Shown one piece after another: positions 43,530-50,939 of a stretch of DNA of 64,000 bases (the stretch's first letter is position 1; each line of letters opens with the position of its first letter). This DNA comes from Acidobacteriota bacterium (GTDB lineage Bacteria; Acidobacteriota; Terriglobia; Terriglobales; Acidobacteriaceae), in the NCBI GenBank assembly GCA_021780315.1, contig JAJXYY010000047.1, positions 1 through 64,000 on the forward strand. Reading direction: 5' to 3'. The position numbers were made by a program, and so were the translations under genes. The notes beneath the pieces were generated by a model. The model searched no databases. It saw nothing but the letters and a program-made list of their open reading frames with translations, and was not told the origin of the DNA.

Positions 43530-44200
43530 ACCTCACCACCATGCGCCGCCGCATGTACCGCCAGCCGCGCCAATATCTCCGTATCCGTCCGCCGCAGATA
43601 ATTCGCATCCAGCACCGCCGCATCATCGAACCCGCCGCGGCCAATCCGCTCCAGCGCCAGTCCCAGCGCATCCCCCGCCACCGGCTCCTCCACCAGCGTC
43701 GGATGCAACTCCTCCAGCGCCTCCGCCACCTTCGCCTCACACACCACCACCCGCCCACCCGCCGCCCGTGACAACACCGCACTCAGCGGCAGCATCGCCT
43801 CCTCCACCACTCCCTCACGCCCGTACTCGCCCAGGTAAAACTCCCCTCGCCCCGCATCCGCCACCGCGAACACCGCATCCGCCTTCACCGCAGCCGCCAG
43901 TACCGCCAGCCGCGAAATCCCCACCAGCGGAACCCCACCAGCCTCACTCAATCCCTTTGCCGCACTCAACCCCACCCGCACACCCGTAAACGAGCCCGGC
44001 CCATGCACCACCACCACCGCCGCCAACTCCGCCAGCCGCCACCCCTGCACCTCCATCAGCCCCCGTACCGCCGGCACCAGCCGCTCCGACGCACTCCGTC
44101 CCGGCAAAACCGCCGTCGCCACCACCGGCGGCTCTACCGCCGTATCCGCTAATGCCACCGTCCCCGCAACCCCACACGTATTCATCAACAAAATCCGCAT
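43526..44200 (-). CDS. tsaB: tRNA threonylcarbamoyladenosine biosynthesis protein TsaB
   Basis: A 224-residue inactive ASKHA-fold partner of TsaD, needed for t6A modification of ANN-decoding tRNAs. The N-terminus ILLMNTCGVAGTVAL and the conserved GPGSFTGVRVGLSAAKGL (about 69-86) are diagnostic. ATG 44200 is used; it overlaps the stop of the MeaB-epimerase gene (TGATG) and GGGAGA lies about 9 nt upstream. A TTG one codon earlier is possible. Translational coupling links it to both the upstream meaB fusion and rimI. Confidence 0.92.
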   Translation of the reverse strand: MRILLMNTCGVAGTVALADTAVEPPVVATAVLPGRSASERLVPAVRGLMEVQGWRLAELAAVVVVHGPGSFTGVRVGLSAAKGLSEAGGVPLVGISRLAVLAAAVKADAVFAVADAGRGEFYLGEYGREGVVEEAMLPLSAVLSRAAGGRVVVCEAKVAEALEELHPTLVEEPVAGDALGLALERIGRGGFDDAAVLDANYLRRTDTEILARLAVHAAAHGGEV

Positions 44201-45426
44201 CAAGCATCTCCCTTGGCCGCATCGCCCACAATCTCCACTAACACCCCGCCCGTACTCGCAGGATGGACAAAAAAATACCGGTGCCCCCCGGCACCCACCC
44301 GCACCAGCTCACTCACCAGGCGCATCCCCGCCTCCTTCAACCGCTCCAGCATCCCGTCCACATCCTCCACATGCACCGCAATATGGTGCAGTCCCTCGCC
44401 ACGCTTCGCCAAAAACCTCCCAATCGTCGAATCCTCCGCCGTCGGCTCCAGCAACTCCACCCGGCTCTCCCCCAGCGCCAACATCGCTGTCCGCACCTGC
44501 TCGTGCTCCACCGTCTCCTCGTGCCCCACCTCCATCCCCAGCAACTCATAAAACCGCCGCGCCGCAGCAATACTCCGCACCGCCACCCCCAAATGATCCA
44601 GCCGCAACGCTCCCACGCCAGTCTTCTCTCCCAGCCCGGCCAACACCCTCCGCAGCCCTCCCCGTTTCGCCGCCGCACACCGCTCCACCGCCGCCATCAA
44701 CTCCCCCACCCCAGCCCCAACCGTCGCCACCGTCCGCACCAGCGGAGGAACCCAACCCGCCCCGCCCCCCAGCCCCTGCATCCCTGTAATCTCCGCCTCC
44801 AGCAGATCCGCCCCCTCCCGATCGCCCTTGTTCACCACAAAAATATCCGCCGCCTCCATCACCCCGGCCTTCAGGCTCTGCACCTCATCCCCCATCCCCG
44901 GAACCAGCACCAGCACCGTCACATCCGCCAGATGCACCACGTCAATCTCATCCTGACCCACCCCCACCGTCTCCACCAGCACCACATCCCGCCCCGCCGC
45001 CTCCATCACCACGCACACATCCTCTGCCGCCCGCGCCAGCCCGCCCATCACGCCCCGCGAAGCCATGCTCCGGATAAACACCCCAGCATCCCCGGCAAAC
45101 CCCTGCATCCGTATCCTGTCCCCCAGCAGCGCGCCGCCCGTATACGGGCTCGAAGGATCAACCGCCACCACCCCCACCGTCTTGCCATCTCGCCGCAGCC
45201 ACTTCGCCATCTGGTCCACCAGCGTGCTCTTCCCCGCTCCCGGAGGCCCCGTCACCCCAATCCGCAACGCCCGCCGCCCCGCCGCCCGACATGCCGCCAG
45301 CAGTCCCGCACCAGCACCCGCGCCATCCTCCACCAGCGACACCGCCCGCGCCAGCGCTCGCACATCGCCGCCCCGCAGCAGCGTCATCATCCGCTCCGTC
45401 TCCAACCCGTCACCGCTCAAGTTCAC
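44200..45426 (-). CDS. meaB: MeaB GTPase fused to methylmalonyl-CoA epimerase
   Basis: A 408-residue two-domain protein for propionyl-CoA/methylmalonyl-CoA metabolism. Residues about 1-270 are the MeaB/ArgK GTPase that protects and reloads methylmalonyl-CoA mutase: Walker A GPPGAGKST, DPSSPYTGGALLGDR, ETVGVGQDEID and NKGDREGAD. Residues about 274-405 are a VOC-fold epimerase: LDHLGVAVRSIAAARRFYE, RVELLEP, HHIAVHVEDVD and VLVEIVG, which supply the expected His/Glu metal ligands. The usual C-terminal dimerisation arm of MeaB seems replaced by the epimerase. The start is GTG 45426 with GAGG nearby. The mutase itself is not in the window. Confidence 0.92.
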   Translation of the reverse strand: MNLSGDGLETERMMTLLRGGDVRALARAVSLVEDGAGAGAGLLAACRAAGRRALRIGVTGPPGAGKSTLVDQMAKWLRRDGKTVGVVAVDPSSPYTGGALLGDRIRMQGFAGDAGVFIRSMASRGVMGGLARAAEDVCVVMEAAGRDVVLVETVGVGQDEIDVVHLADVTVLVLVPGMGDEVQSLKAGVMEAADIFVVNKGDREGADLLEAEITGMQGLGGGAGWVPPLVRTVATVGAGVGELMAAVERCAAAKRGGLRRVLAGLGEKTGVGALRLDHLGVAVRSIAAARRFYELLGMEVGHEETVEHEQVRTAMLALGESRVELLEPTAEDSTIGRFLAKRGEGLHHIAVHVEDVDGMLERLKEAGMRLVSELVRVGAGGHRYFFVHPASTGGVLVEIVGDAAKGDA

Positions 45427-45559
45427 CGCAACCTCACGTCAGCGATCATAACCCGCACCCACCTGACCCCTCCCCCGCCACCCCATCGAAAACTTTCACC
45501 AGTAACAGTATTTTTTCACATACAATTTCCGTGCCACAACTTCAACCCGAGGACGCCCC

Positions 45560-47029
45560 TTGAATCTCACCCGCACCGCCGCCATCGCCACCCTGCTCCT
45601 CACCACCAGCGCCTGCTCTCTCGCCCAGCTTCAGGACGCCAAACCCGACGCCAAACCCGTCAATCATCCCGTCCCCGCCATCCAGGACACCGAATCCCCC
45701 GCCCAGCGCGACGCCCGCATGGAATGGTGGCGAGGCGCTCGCTTCGGCATGTTCATCCACTGGGGTCTCTACTCCATCCCCGCCGGCTCCTGGAACGGCA
45801 AACAAATCCCTGGCATCGGCGAGTGGATCATGAACAACGCATCCATCCCCGTCGCCGACTACAAAGCTCTCGCCCCCCAGTTCAACCCCACCGCCTTCAG
45901 CGCCCACGATATCGTAGCCCTCGCCAAATCCGCCGGCATGAAGTACATCGTCATCACCGCAAAACACCACGACGGCTTCGCCATGTTCGACTCCAAAGCC
46001 GACCCCTTCAACATCGTCGCCGCTACCCCATTCCACCGCGACCCCCTCCGTGAACTCGCCATCGAGTGCCGTAAACAAGGCATCAAGCTAGGCTTCTACT
46101 ACTCTCAGGATCAGGACTGGACCGCCCCCGGAGCCTCCGCCATCTTCCGCGCCGGCCACGACCCCATCACCCACCACTGGGACAAAGCCCAGGACGGCGA
46201 CTTCGATACCTACCTCCACACCAAGGCTATCCCCCAGATCAAGGAACTCCTCACCAACTACGCCGAATTCCCCGTCGTCGTCTGGTTCGACACCCCCACC
46301 GCCAACATGACCCCGGCTCGCGCCGCCGAAATCGTCACCCTCCTCAACCAGCACCCCAACCTCATCTGGAACAACCGCCTCGGAGGAACCTACCCCGGAG
46401 ACACTAAAACCCCCGAGCAGTACATCCCACCACAAGGATTCCCCGGCAGCGACTGGGAGTCTTGCATGACTATCAACGACACCTGGGGCTTCAAATCCTA
46501 CGACACCAACTTCAAGTCCACCCAAACCCTCCTCCGCAACCTCATCGACATCGCCAGCAAAGGCGGCAACTACCTCCTCAACATCGGCCCCGACTCCCAC
46601 GGCCTCGTCCCCGCTCCCGAAGCCGAACGCCTCCAACAGATGGGTCAGTGGCTCAGCGTCAACGGAGAAGCCATCTACAACACCCAACCCACCCTCTTCG
46701 GCCCCGAAGCCGGCGCCTTGAGCACTACGGAACCAGCCCTGAGCACACCATCCAAAGACAAAAGCGGCAACCCCAAATTCATCCCCGCCTGGAACTGGCG
46801 CTCCACCACCGCCCCCAACAAGATCTACATCGAAATCTTCAACTGGCCCACCAACGCAACCTTCCACCTCGACCATCTTCCCCGCACCGTCACCAGCGCC
46901 TACCTCCTCGCAGACCCCACCCACACCCAACTCAAACTCACCCCAATCCCTAACGCCCTCGACATCCAACTCCCCACCAAGCCCCTGGACCCCATCGCCA
47001 CCGTCCTCGTCCTCAACACCACCAACTAA
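45560..47029 (+). CDS. Exported alpha-L-fucosidase (GH29)
   Basis: A 489-residue secreted enzyme that removes alpha-L-fucose from glycans. A signal peptide (TAAIATLLLTTSACSLAQ) precedes the GH29 catalytic barrel. WWRGARFGMFIHWGLYS and AKHHDGFAMFDS (His136-His137) are hallmark motifs, and VVWFDTP contains the expected nucleophile Asp244. A Cys at 19 hints at a lipobox, but TSAC is not canonical. The C-terminal beta-sandwich includes KIYIEIFNWP. The start is TTG 45560 with GAGG about 8 nt upstream. The next plus-strand genes belong to pectin degradation, suggesting plant cell-wall polymers as substrates. Confidence 0.92.
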   Translation: MNLTRTAAIATLLLTTSACSLAQLQDAKPDAKPVNHPVPAIQDTESPAQRDARMEWWRGARFGMFIHWGLYSIPAGSWNGKQIPGIGEWIMNNASIPVADYKALAPQFNPTAFSAHDIVALAKSAGMKYIVITAKHHDGFAMFDSKADPFNIVAATPFHRDPLRELAIECRKQGIKLGFYYSQDQDWTAPGASAIFRAGHDPITHHWDKAQDGDFDTYLHTKAIPQIKELLTNYAEFPVVVWFDTPTANMTPARAAEIVTLLNQHPNLIWNNRLGGTYPGDTKTPEQYIPPQGFPGSDWESCMTINDTWGFKSYDTNFKSTQTLLRNLIDIASKGGNYLLNIGPDSHGLVPAPEAERLQQMGQWLSVNGEAIYNTQPTLFGPEAGALSTTEPALSTPSKDKSGNPKFIPAWNWRSTTAPNKIYIEIFNWPTNATFHLDHLPRTVTSAYLLADPTHTQLKLTPIPNALDIQLPTKPLDPIATVLVLNTTN

Positions 47030-47044
47030 CCCCCCACCAAATCC

Positions 47045-47134
47045 CGGGTGCCCCATGTCTCGCTTCTGAGACATGGGAGTGTAAAACGCTCAGGGCCCCC
47101 ACTCATGCCACAGCCTCACCATGGCATGAGTGGG
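47045..47134. repeat. Intergenic hairpin repeats, cluster 1
   Basis: A GGGTGCCCCAT unit (47046-47056) leads into a perfect hairpin CCCATGTCTC/GAGACATGGG (47052-47061 and 47068-47077). A second, different hairpin has CCCACTCATGCCA/TGGCATGAGTGGG arms (47098-47110 and 47122-47134). The cluster lies between the converging fucosidase and pectinesterase genes and could also stop transcription. Relatives occur at 50.6 and 53.3 kb. Confidence 0.8.
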
Positions 47135-47185
47135 AACGTACCCCTCCACCACCCACGCCCTTGCACTTGCCCTTGTCTTCCCTCC

Positions 47186-48202
47186 CTACTTCACCTTCTC
47201 CGGGTCCCACCCATCCCTCCCCCGCAGATACACCTTCGTCCGGTAAGCCTTCGCCTCCTTCGCCGTCAACTGCCGCGAATACGCCTCCCGCGCCTCCACA
47301 TTCGCTCCCGGCCCCGTCGACTGGTACTCCGCATAAAACGCTGTCGGCAACCGCGGCACCGGAGCTGTCTTCCACTCCGACCACCCCTCCGGATCGATAT
47401 GCGCTCCCATCTCCGTCCGCAAATACACCACCGTCGAATAATCCCGCCACGGACGCCCCAGGTACACCCGCCCCGCGCCCGCATCCGCCGTCAACCGGCA
47501 ACGGTCGAACACATACCCCGCATCCTGACCCGCCCGCGTATTGCTCTGCGCCGTCACATACCCGCCCGCAGCATGGGCAATGCTCCGTATCTCGCACCCC
47601 TCAAACACCGCCTTCGCATCTCCAAAGATAAAATCCACATGCCCTTCGATATAGCAGTCCACAAAGTACTGCCGCCCCGTCACACACGGTCCTGAGCCTC
47701 CCATACACCCTATGCTCGACGCATACAGAGTGTCCTGCGCCCCCAGCAGCCGCACATGCCGAAACACCGCCCGGTCTGCCCGCACCGACACCGCCACCGC
47801 CTGCGAAGGCACATCGCTGGTCTTCGCATAGTCATTCGCAATCGTCATATTCCCAGCGAAGAAATCCTTCCCCGTCACAAACAGCGTCGCCGAACAACTC
47901 GTCCCGCACGTACTCGCCGCACTGTTCCCATACACCAACTCCACCTTCGCCGGATCATCCGTCTCCCCCCGCAACTGCACCCCCGCCTTGTCTACATGCA
48001 CCACCTCCCGGTACACCCCCGGCCGAATCCGTATCACCGCACCCACCGCCGGAGCAGCATCCACCGCCGCCTGAATAGTCCGGTACTGCCCATCCGTCCC
48101 ACCCACCGTCAGCGTCGGCACTCCAGGCCCCTTCGCCATCGCCAGCACCCCACCCAGCATCATCACCACACCCAACCCAGCCACTCCCATCCCAATCCGC
48201 AT
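47186..48202 (-). CDS. Exported pectinesterase (CE8)
   Basis: A secreted enzyme of about 338 residues that demethylates pectin to polygalacturonate. The signal segment is GMGVAGLGVVMMLGGVLAMA. The right-handed beta-helix enzyme has all CE8 signatures: LLGAQDTLYAS with the first catalytic Asp, YIEGHVDFIFGDA with the second, and YLGRPWRDYSTVVYL with the conserved Arg-Pro-Trp. ATG 48202 was chosen as the start of the signal peptide; in-frame ATGs at 48220 and 48229 are alternatives. It is divergent from a hexuronate transporter and a FadR-type regulator, which together form a pectin/galacturonate module. Confidence 0.93.
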   Translation of the reverse strand: MRIGMGVAGLGVVMMLGGVLAMAKGPGVPTLTVGGTDGQYRTIQAAVDAAPAVGAVIRIRPGVYREVVHVDKAGVQLRGETDDPAKVELVYGNSAASTCGTSCSATLFVTGKDFFAGNMTIANDYAKTSDVPSQAVAVSVRADRAVFRHVRLLGAQDTLYASSIGCMGGSGPCVTGRQYFVDCYIEGHVDFIFGDAKAVFEGCEIRSIAHAAGGYVTAQSNTRAGQDAGYVFDRCRLTADAGAGRVYLGRPWRDYSTVVYLRTEMGAHIDPEGWSEWKTAPVPRLPTAFYAEYQSTGPGANVEAREAYSRQLTAKEAKAYRTKVYLRGRDGWDPEKVK

Positions 48203-48275
48203 CGTAGCTCTCACCTCCATCCCCTCCACAATACATCGGTGGCTCGACCAGTTCCCACCCCATCCATTTCCTCGC

Positions 48276-48306
48276 TTGACACCTATATCCCATCAGCGAC
48301 TATCCT
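48276..48306 (+). promoter_or_regulatory. Candidate promoter of the hexuronate transporter
   Basis: A perfect TTGACA (48276-48281) is followed after 19 bp by TATCCT (48301-48306), a TATAAT-like hexamer. Spacing is a little long. The operator candidate at 48363 would lie downstream of this start, blocking elongation or initiation. Confidence 0.4.
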
Positions 48307-48362
48307 CATCCACGACACGCCAACGATTAAAACTGACCAGTCGCAGCCGTTCCATGCGACGA

Positions 48363-48373
48363 TGGTCCAACCA
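48363..48373. promoter_or_regulatory. FadR-type operator TGGTCCAACCA
   Basis: TGGT-CCA-ACCA is symmetric and matches the TGGTNNNACCA pattern described for FadR-branch GntR regulators. It lies 25 bp before the transporter start, and a FadR-type regulator is the next gene downstream, so local control is likely. Confidence 0.6.
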
Positions 48374-48398
48374 CTTTTCACCCCGGAGTATCTCCGTT

Positions 48399-49748
48399 AT
48401 GTCGACGAAGTCCGCCAGCCTGTCCAGCACAGGGTTCACCAGCGAAGCACCCGAAAAGCCCAGCACCCGCTGGTTCGTCTGTGCCCTCCTCTTCGCCGCC
48501 ACCACCATCAACTACATGGACCGCTCCGTCCTCTCGCTCATCGAGCCGCTCCTCCACAACCTCCCCTTCATGGGCTGGGACTTCTCCAAGGACTCCGCCC
48601 ACCAGGTCCTCTTCAACAACAACTACGGCAACATCATCATCTGCTTCCAGGTCGCCTACGGAGTCGGTCTCCTCACCGCCGGACGCATCATCGACAAGCT
48701 CGGCACCAAAATCGGTTACGCCGTCGCCATCGCCGTCTGGGCTCTCTCCTCCATGGGCCACTCCCTCGTCAAATCCGTCCTCGGATTTGCCATCGCCCGC
48801 GCACTCCTCGGACTCGGCGAGTCAGGCAACTTCCCCGCCGCCATCAAGGCCACCACCGAGTGGTTCCCCTCCGAAGAGCGCGCCCTCGCCACCGGAATCT
48901 TCAACTCTGGTTCCAACGCCTCCTCCTTCATCGCCCCCGCACTCGTCGCCTTCGTCACCTTCCACTACGGATGGCGCGCTGCCTTCGTCACCACCGGCTC
49001 CATGGGCCTCATCTGGCTCGTCGTCTGGCTCCTCTTCCCCTACAACCGCCTCCGCCGCGGTGCCACCCAGACCCAGATCAACCTCCAGGAAGTCGTCTCT
49101 CCCTCCGCCGGTAAAGGCTTCTTCGCCCTCTTCGCAGACCTCGCCAAGCACCGCGGCCTCTACGCCTTCGCCATCGGCAAAGGACTCACCGACCCCATCT
49201 GGTGGTTCTATCTCTTCTATCTCCCCAAGTTCCTCAACGAAAACTACGGCCTCGACCTGGCCCACGCCTACTGGGAGATCGTCGCCGTATACGCCGTCTC
49301 CTCCGTTGGCTCCATCGCCGGCGGCGCCCTCTCCGGCTTCCTCATGAAGCGCGGATTCTCCGTCAACAGCGGACGAAAAATCGCTCTCCTCGTCTGCGCC
49401 CTCTGCGTCCTCCCCATCATGCTCGTCCCCACCATGGGACACCTCTCGCCACACAGCGCCTGGCCCGCCGTCGCCCTCTTCGCCCTCGCCGCAGCCGCCC
49501 ACCAAGGCTGGTCAGCCAACCTCTTCGCCACCCCCACCGACATGTTCCCCTCCAGCGCCATCTCCACCGTCGTCGGACTCGGTGGTACCGTCGGAGCCAT
49601 CGGCGGAGCCTCCTTCACCTGGATCGTCAAACATTACTTCGCCCTCCACCCCATGCTCATCTTCACCCTCGCAGGCCTCGCCTACGTCACCGCCCTGCTC
49701 ATCTTCCAACTCCTCGTCCCCCGTCTCGGAGTAGCTCGCCACGCATAA
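48399..49748 (+). CDS. exuT: Hexuronate-type MFS transporter (ACS family)
   Basis: Inner-membrane anion/cation symporter of 449 residues with about 12 helices. Hexuronate-transporter features are ATTINYMDRSVLSLIEPLL at the first helix, LGLGESGNFPAAIKATTEWF with the conserved Glu-Arg-Ala motif following (PSEERALATGIFNSGS), and WWFYLFYLPKFL. ATG 48399 has CGGAG about 10 nt upstream; an upstream in-frame extension is non-coding in appearance. Its position next to pectinesterase and a FadR-type regulator supports galacturonate as substrate, although other hexuronates or hexonates are possible. Confidence 0.88.
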   Translation: MSTKSASLSSTGFTSEAPEKPSTRWFVCALLFAATTINYMDRSVLSLIEPLLHNLPFMGWDFSKDSAHQVLFNNNYGNIIICFQVAYGVGLLTAGRIIDKLGTKIGYAVAIAVWALSSMGHSLVKSVLGFAIARALLGLGESGNFPAAIKATTEWFPSEERALATGIFNSGSNASSFIAPALVAFVTFHYGWRAAFVTTGSMGLIWLVVWLLFPYNRLRRGATQTQINLQEVVSPSAGKGFFALFADLAKHRGLYAFAIGKGLTDPIWWFYLFYLPKFLNENYGLDLAHAYWEIVAVYAVSSVGSIAGGALSGFLMKRGFSVNSGRKIALLVCALCVLPIMLVPTMGHLSPHSAWPAVALFALAAAAHQGWSANLFATPTDMFPSSAISTVVGLGGTVGAIGGASFTWIVKHYFALHPMLIFTLAGLAYVTALLIFQLLVPRLGVARHA

Positions 49749-49881
49749 TCCGTGACCAGCTAAAAACTTCCTTGCGGAATCCTTTCTCCAACTCGTGTTC
49801 AGATCATCAAACCCACGTCGCCAGCCGTTTAGATGACGTGATAACCTTCTCCCACAAAATGCATCAGGAGCACGTCCGCAC

Positions 49882-50625
49882 TTGAAAACAGAGCAGAACC
49901 AAGACATCACCGGCCACAGCCAGCTCACCATGCAAGTCGTGGAACATGTCCGCGCTCTCATCAGCTCCGGACAGGTCAAACCCGGCGACCGCCTCCCACC
50001 CGAACGCGACCTCGCCCGACAGCTCAAAATCAGCCGCTCCAGCCTCCGCGCAGGCATCGGATTCCTCTCCGCCATGGGTGTGCTCAAATCCCGCCACGGT
50101 GCAGGCACCTTCGTCTCCTCCGGCCCGCCCGCTCTCGACTCCAGCTCCCTCTCCGTCCTCGGAGTCCTCCACGGTTTCCTCCCCTGGCAGATGTTCGAGG
50201 CCCGCCTCGTCCTCGAGTCCAACGTCGCCGCACTCGCCGCCGAACGAGCCACCGACGAGCACATCGCGGAACTCGCCGAAGAAGTCGCCGAAATGTACGC
50301 CGCCCTCGACGATCCCCGCGAATACCTCATCCACGATGTCCGCTTCCACCGAACCATCGCCCGCGCAGCCGACAACCCCATCCTCGGCGCACTCATGGAA
50401 ACCATCACCGCCAACCTCTACGACTACCGCTCCAAAACCGTCCAGAACGCCCAGGACCTCAAAGAATCAGCCGAGATGCACCGCGAAATCTACCGCGCCA
50501 TCCGCTCCCATAACCCCCAGCAAGCCCGCCAGACCATGGAGCAACACCTCAACCTCGCCCGCATGGCCCAGGCCGCAGAAACCACCCTCCCAGCCCCACC
50601 CGCCACCGCACCCCCCACCCCCTGA
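49882..50625 (+). CDS. FadR-type GntR transcriptional regulator (FCD domain)
   Basis: A 247-residue regulator, probably a repressor of the pectin module and relieved by a sugar acid. The N-terminal winged helix (about 15-80) contains VKPGDRLPPERDLARQLKIS and LRAGIGFLSAMGVLKSRHGA. The FCD effector domain (about 105-230) has Asp-x3-His in LIHDVRFHR and later metal-ligand His residues (MHREIYRAI, MEQHLN). The start is TTG 49882 with CAGGAG 11 nt upstream. The C-terminus ends in a Pro/Thr/Ala tail. It lies 133 nt behind the transporter; its likely operator is TGGTCCAACCA upstream of the transporter. Confidence 0.88.
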   Translation: MKTEQNQDITGHSQLTMQVVEHVRALISSGQVKPGDRLPPERDLARQLKISRSSLRAGIGFLSAMGVLKSRHGAGTFVSSGPPALDSSSLSVLGVLHGFLPWQMFEARLVLESNVAALAAERATDEHIAELAEEVAEMYAALDDPREYLIHDVRFHRTIARAADNPILGALMETITANLYDYRSKTVQNAQDLKESAEMHREIYRAIRSHNPQQARQTMEQHLNLARMAQAAETTLPAPPATAPPTP

Positions 50626-50939
50626 TCCACCCAAAAACCCGGGTACCCCATACATAAAGCCCGGGTGCCCCATGTCTCGCCTCTGAGACATGGGTATGTA
50701 TAAAGCCGGGTGCCCCATCTTCACCGCAGTCTTATCGCGGTTAAGGTGGGCCATCGCGAAGCGATCCGCACTCCCCACAAACCACCACCAACACCCCCGG
50801 GTGCCCCATACATACGGCAGCACCACCGCCGGATGTGTGGGAATGTAAAAAGCCCGAGGGTGGGCCATCGCGCCAGCATCCGCACTCCCCCATCACCCCA
50901 AAACACCCCCTCCTGCTAAACTGACCCATAGCCAACCCC
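50626..50939. repeat. Intergenic hairpin repeats, cluster 2 (fills the 314-bp gap)
   Basis: No gene is seen; the gap is nearly all repeat. GGGTGCCCCAT occurs at 50663, 50708 and 50799, and the variant GGGTACCCCAT at 50641. Three hairpin types follow: CCCATGTCTC/GAGACATGGG (50669-50694), CCCATCTTCACCGC/GCGGTTAAGGTGGG (50714-50750, one mismatch and one G-T pair), and CCCATACAT paired with ATGTGTGGG (50805-50841). A partial tail copy lies near 50858-50890. Confidence 0.85.

Noticed and set aside
44263..46053. Plus-strand frame spanning the meaB fusion and the fucosidase start
   Set aside because: Arg/His/Pro-rich and crosses a divergent promoter region; both underlying genes are well supported.
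50626..50939. GGGTGCCCCAT units as a CRISPR array
   Set aside because: Unit spacing is irregular and the segments between leads are themselves repeated hairpins, not unique spacers.
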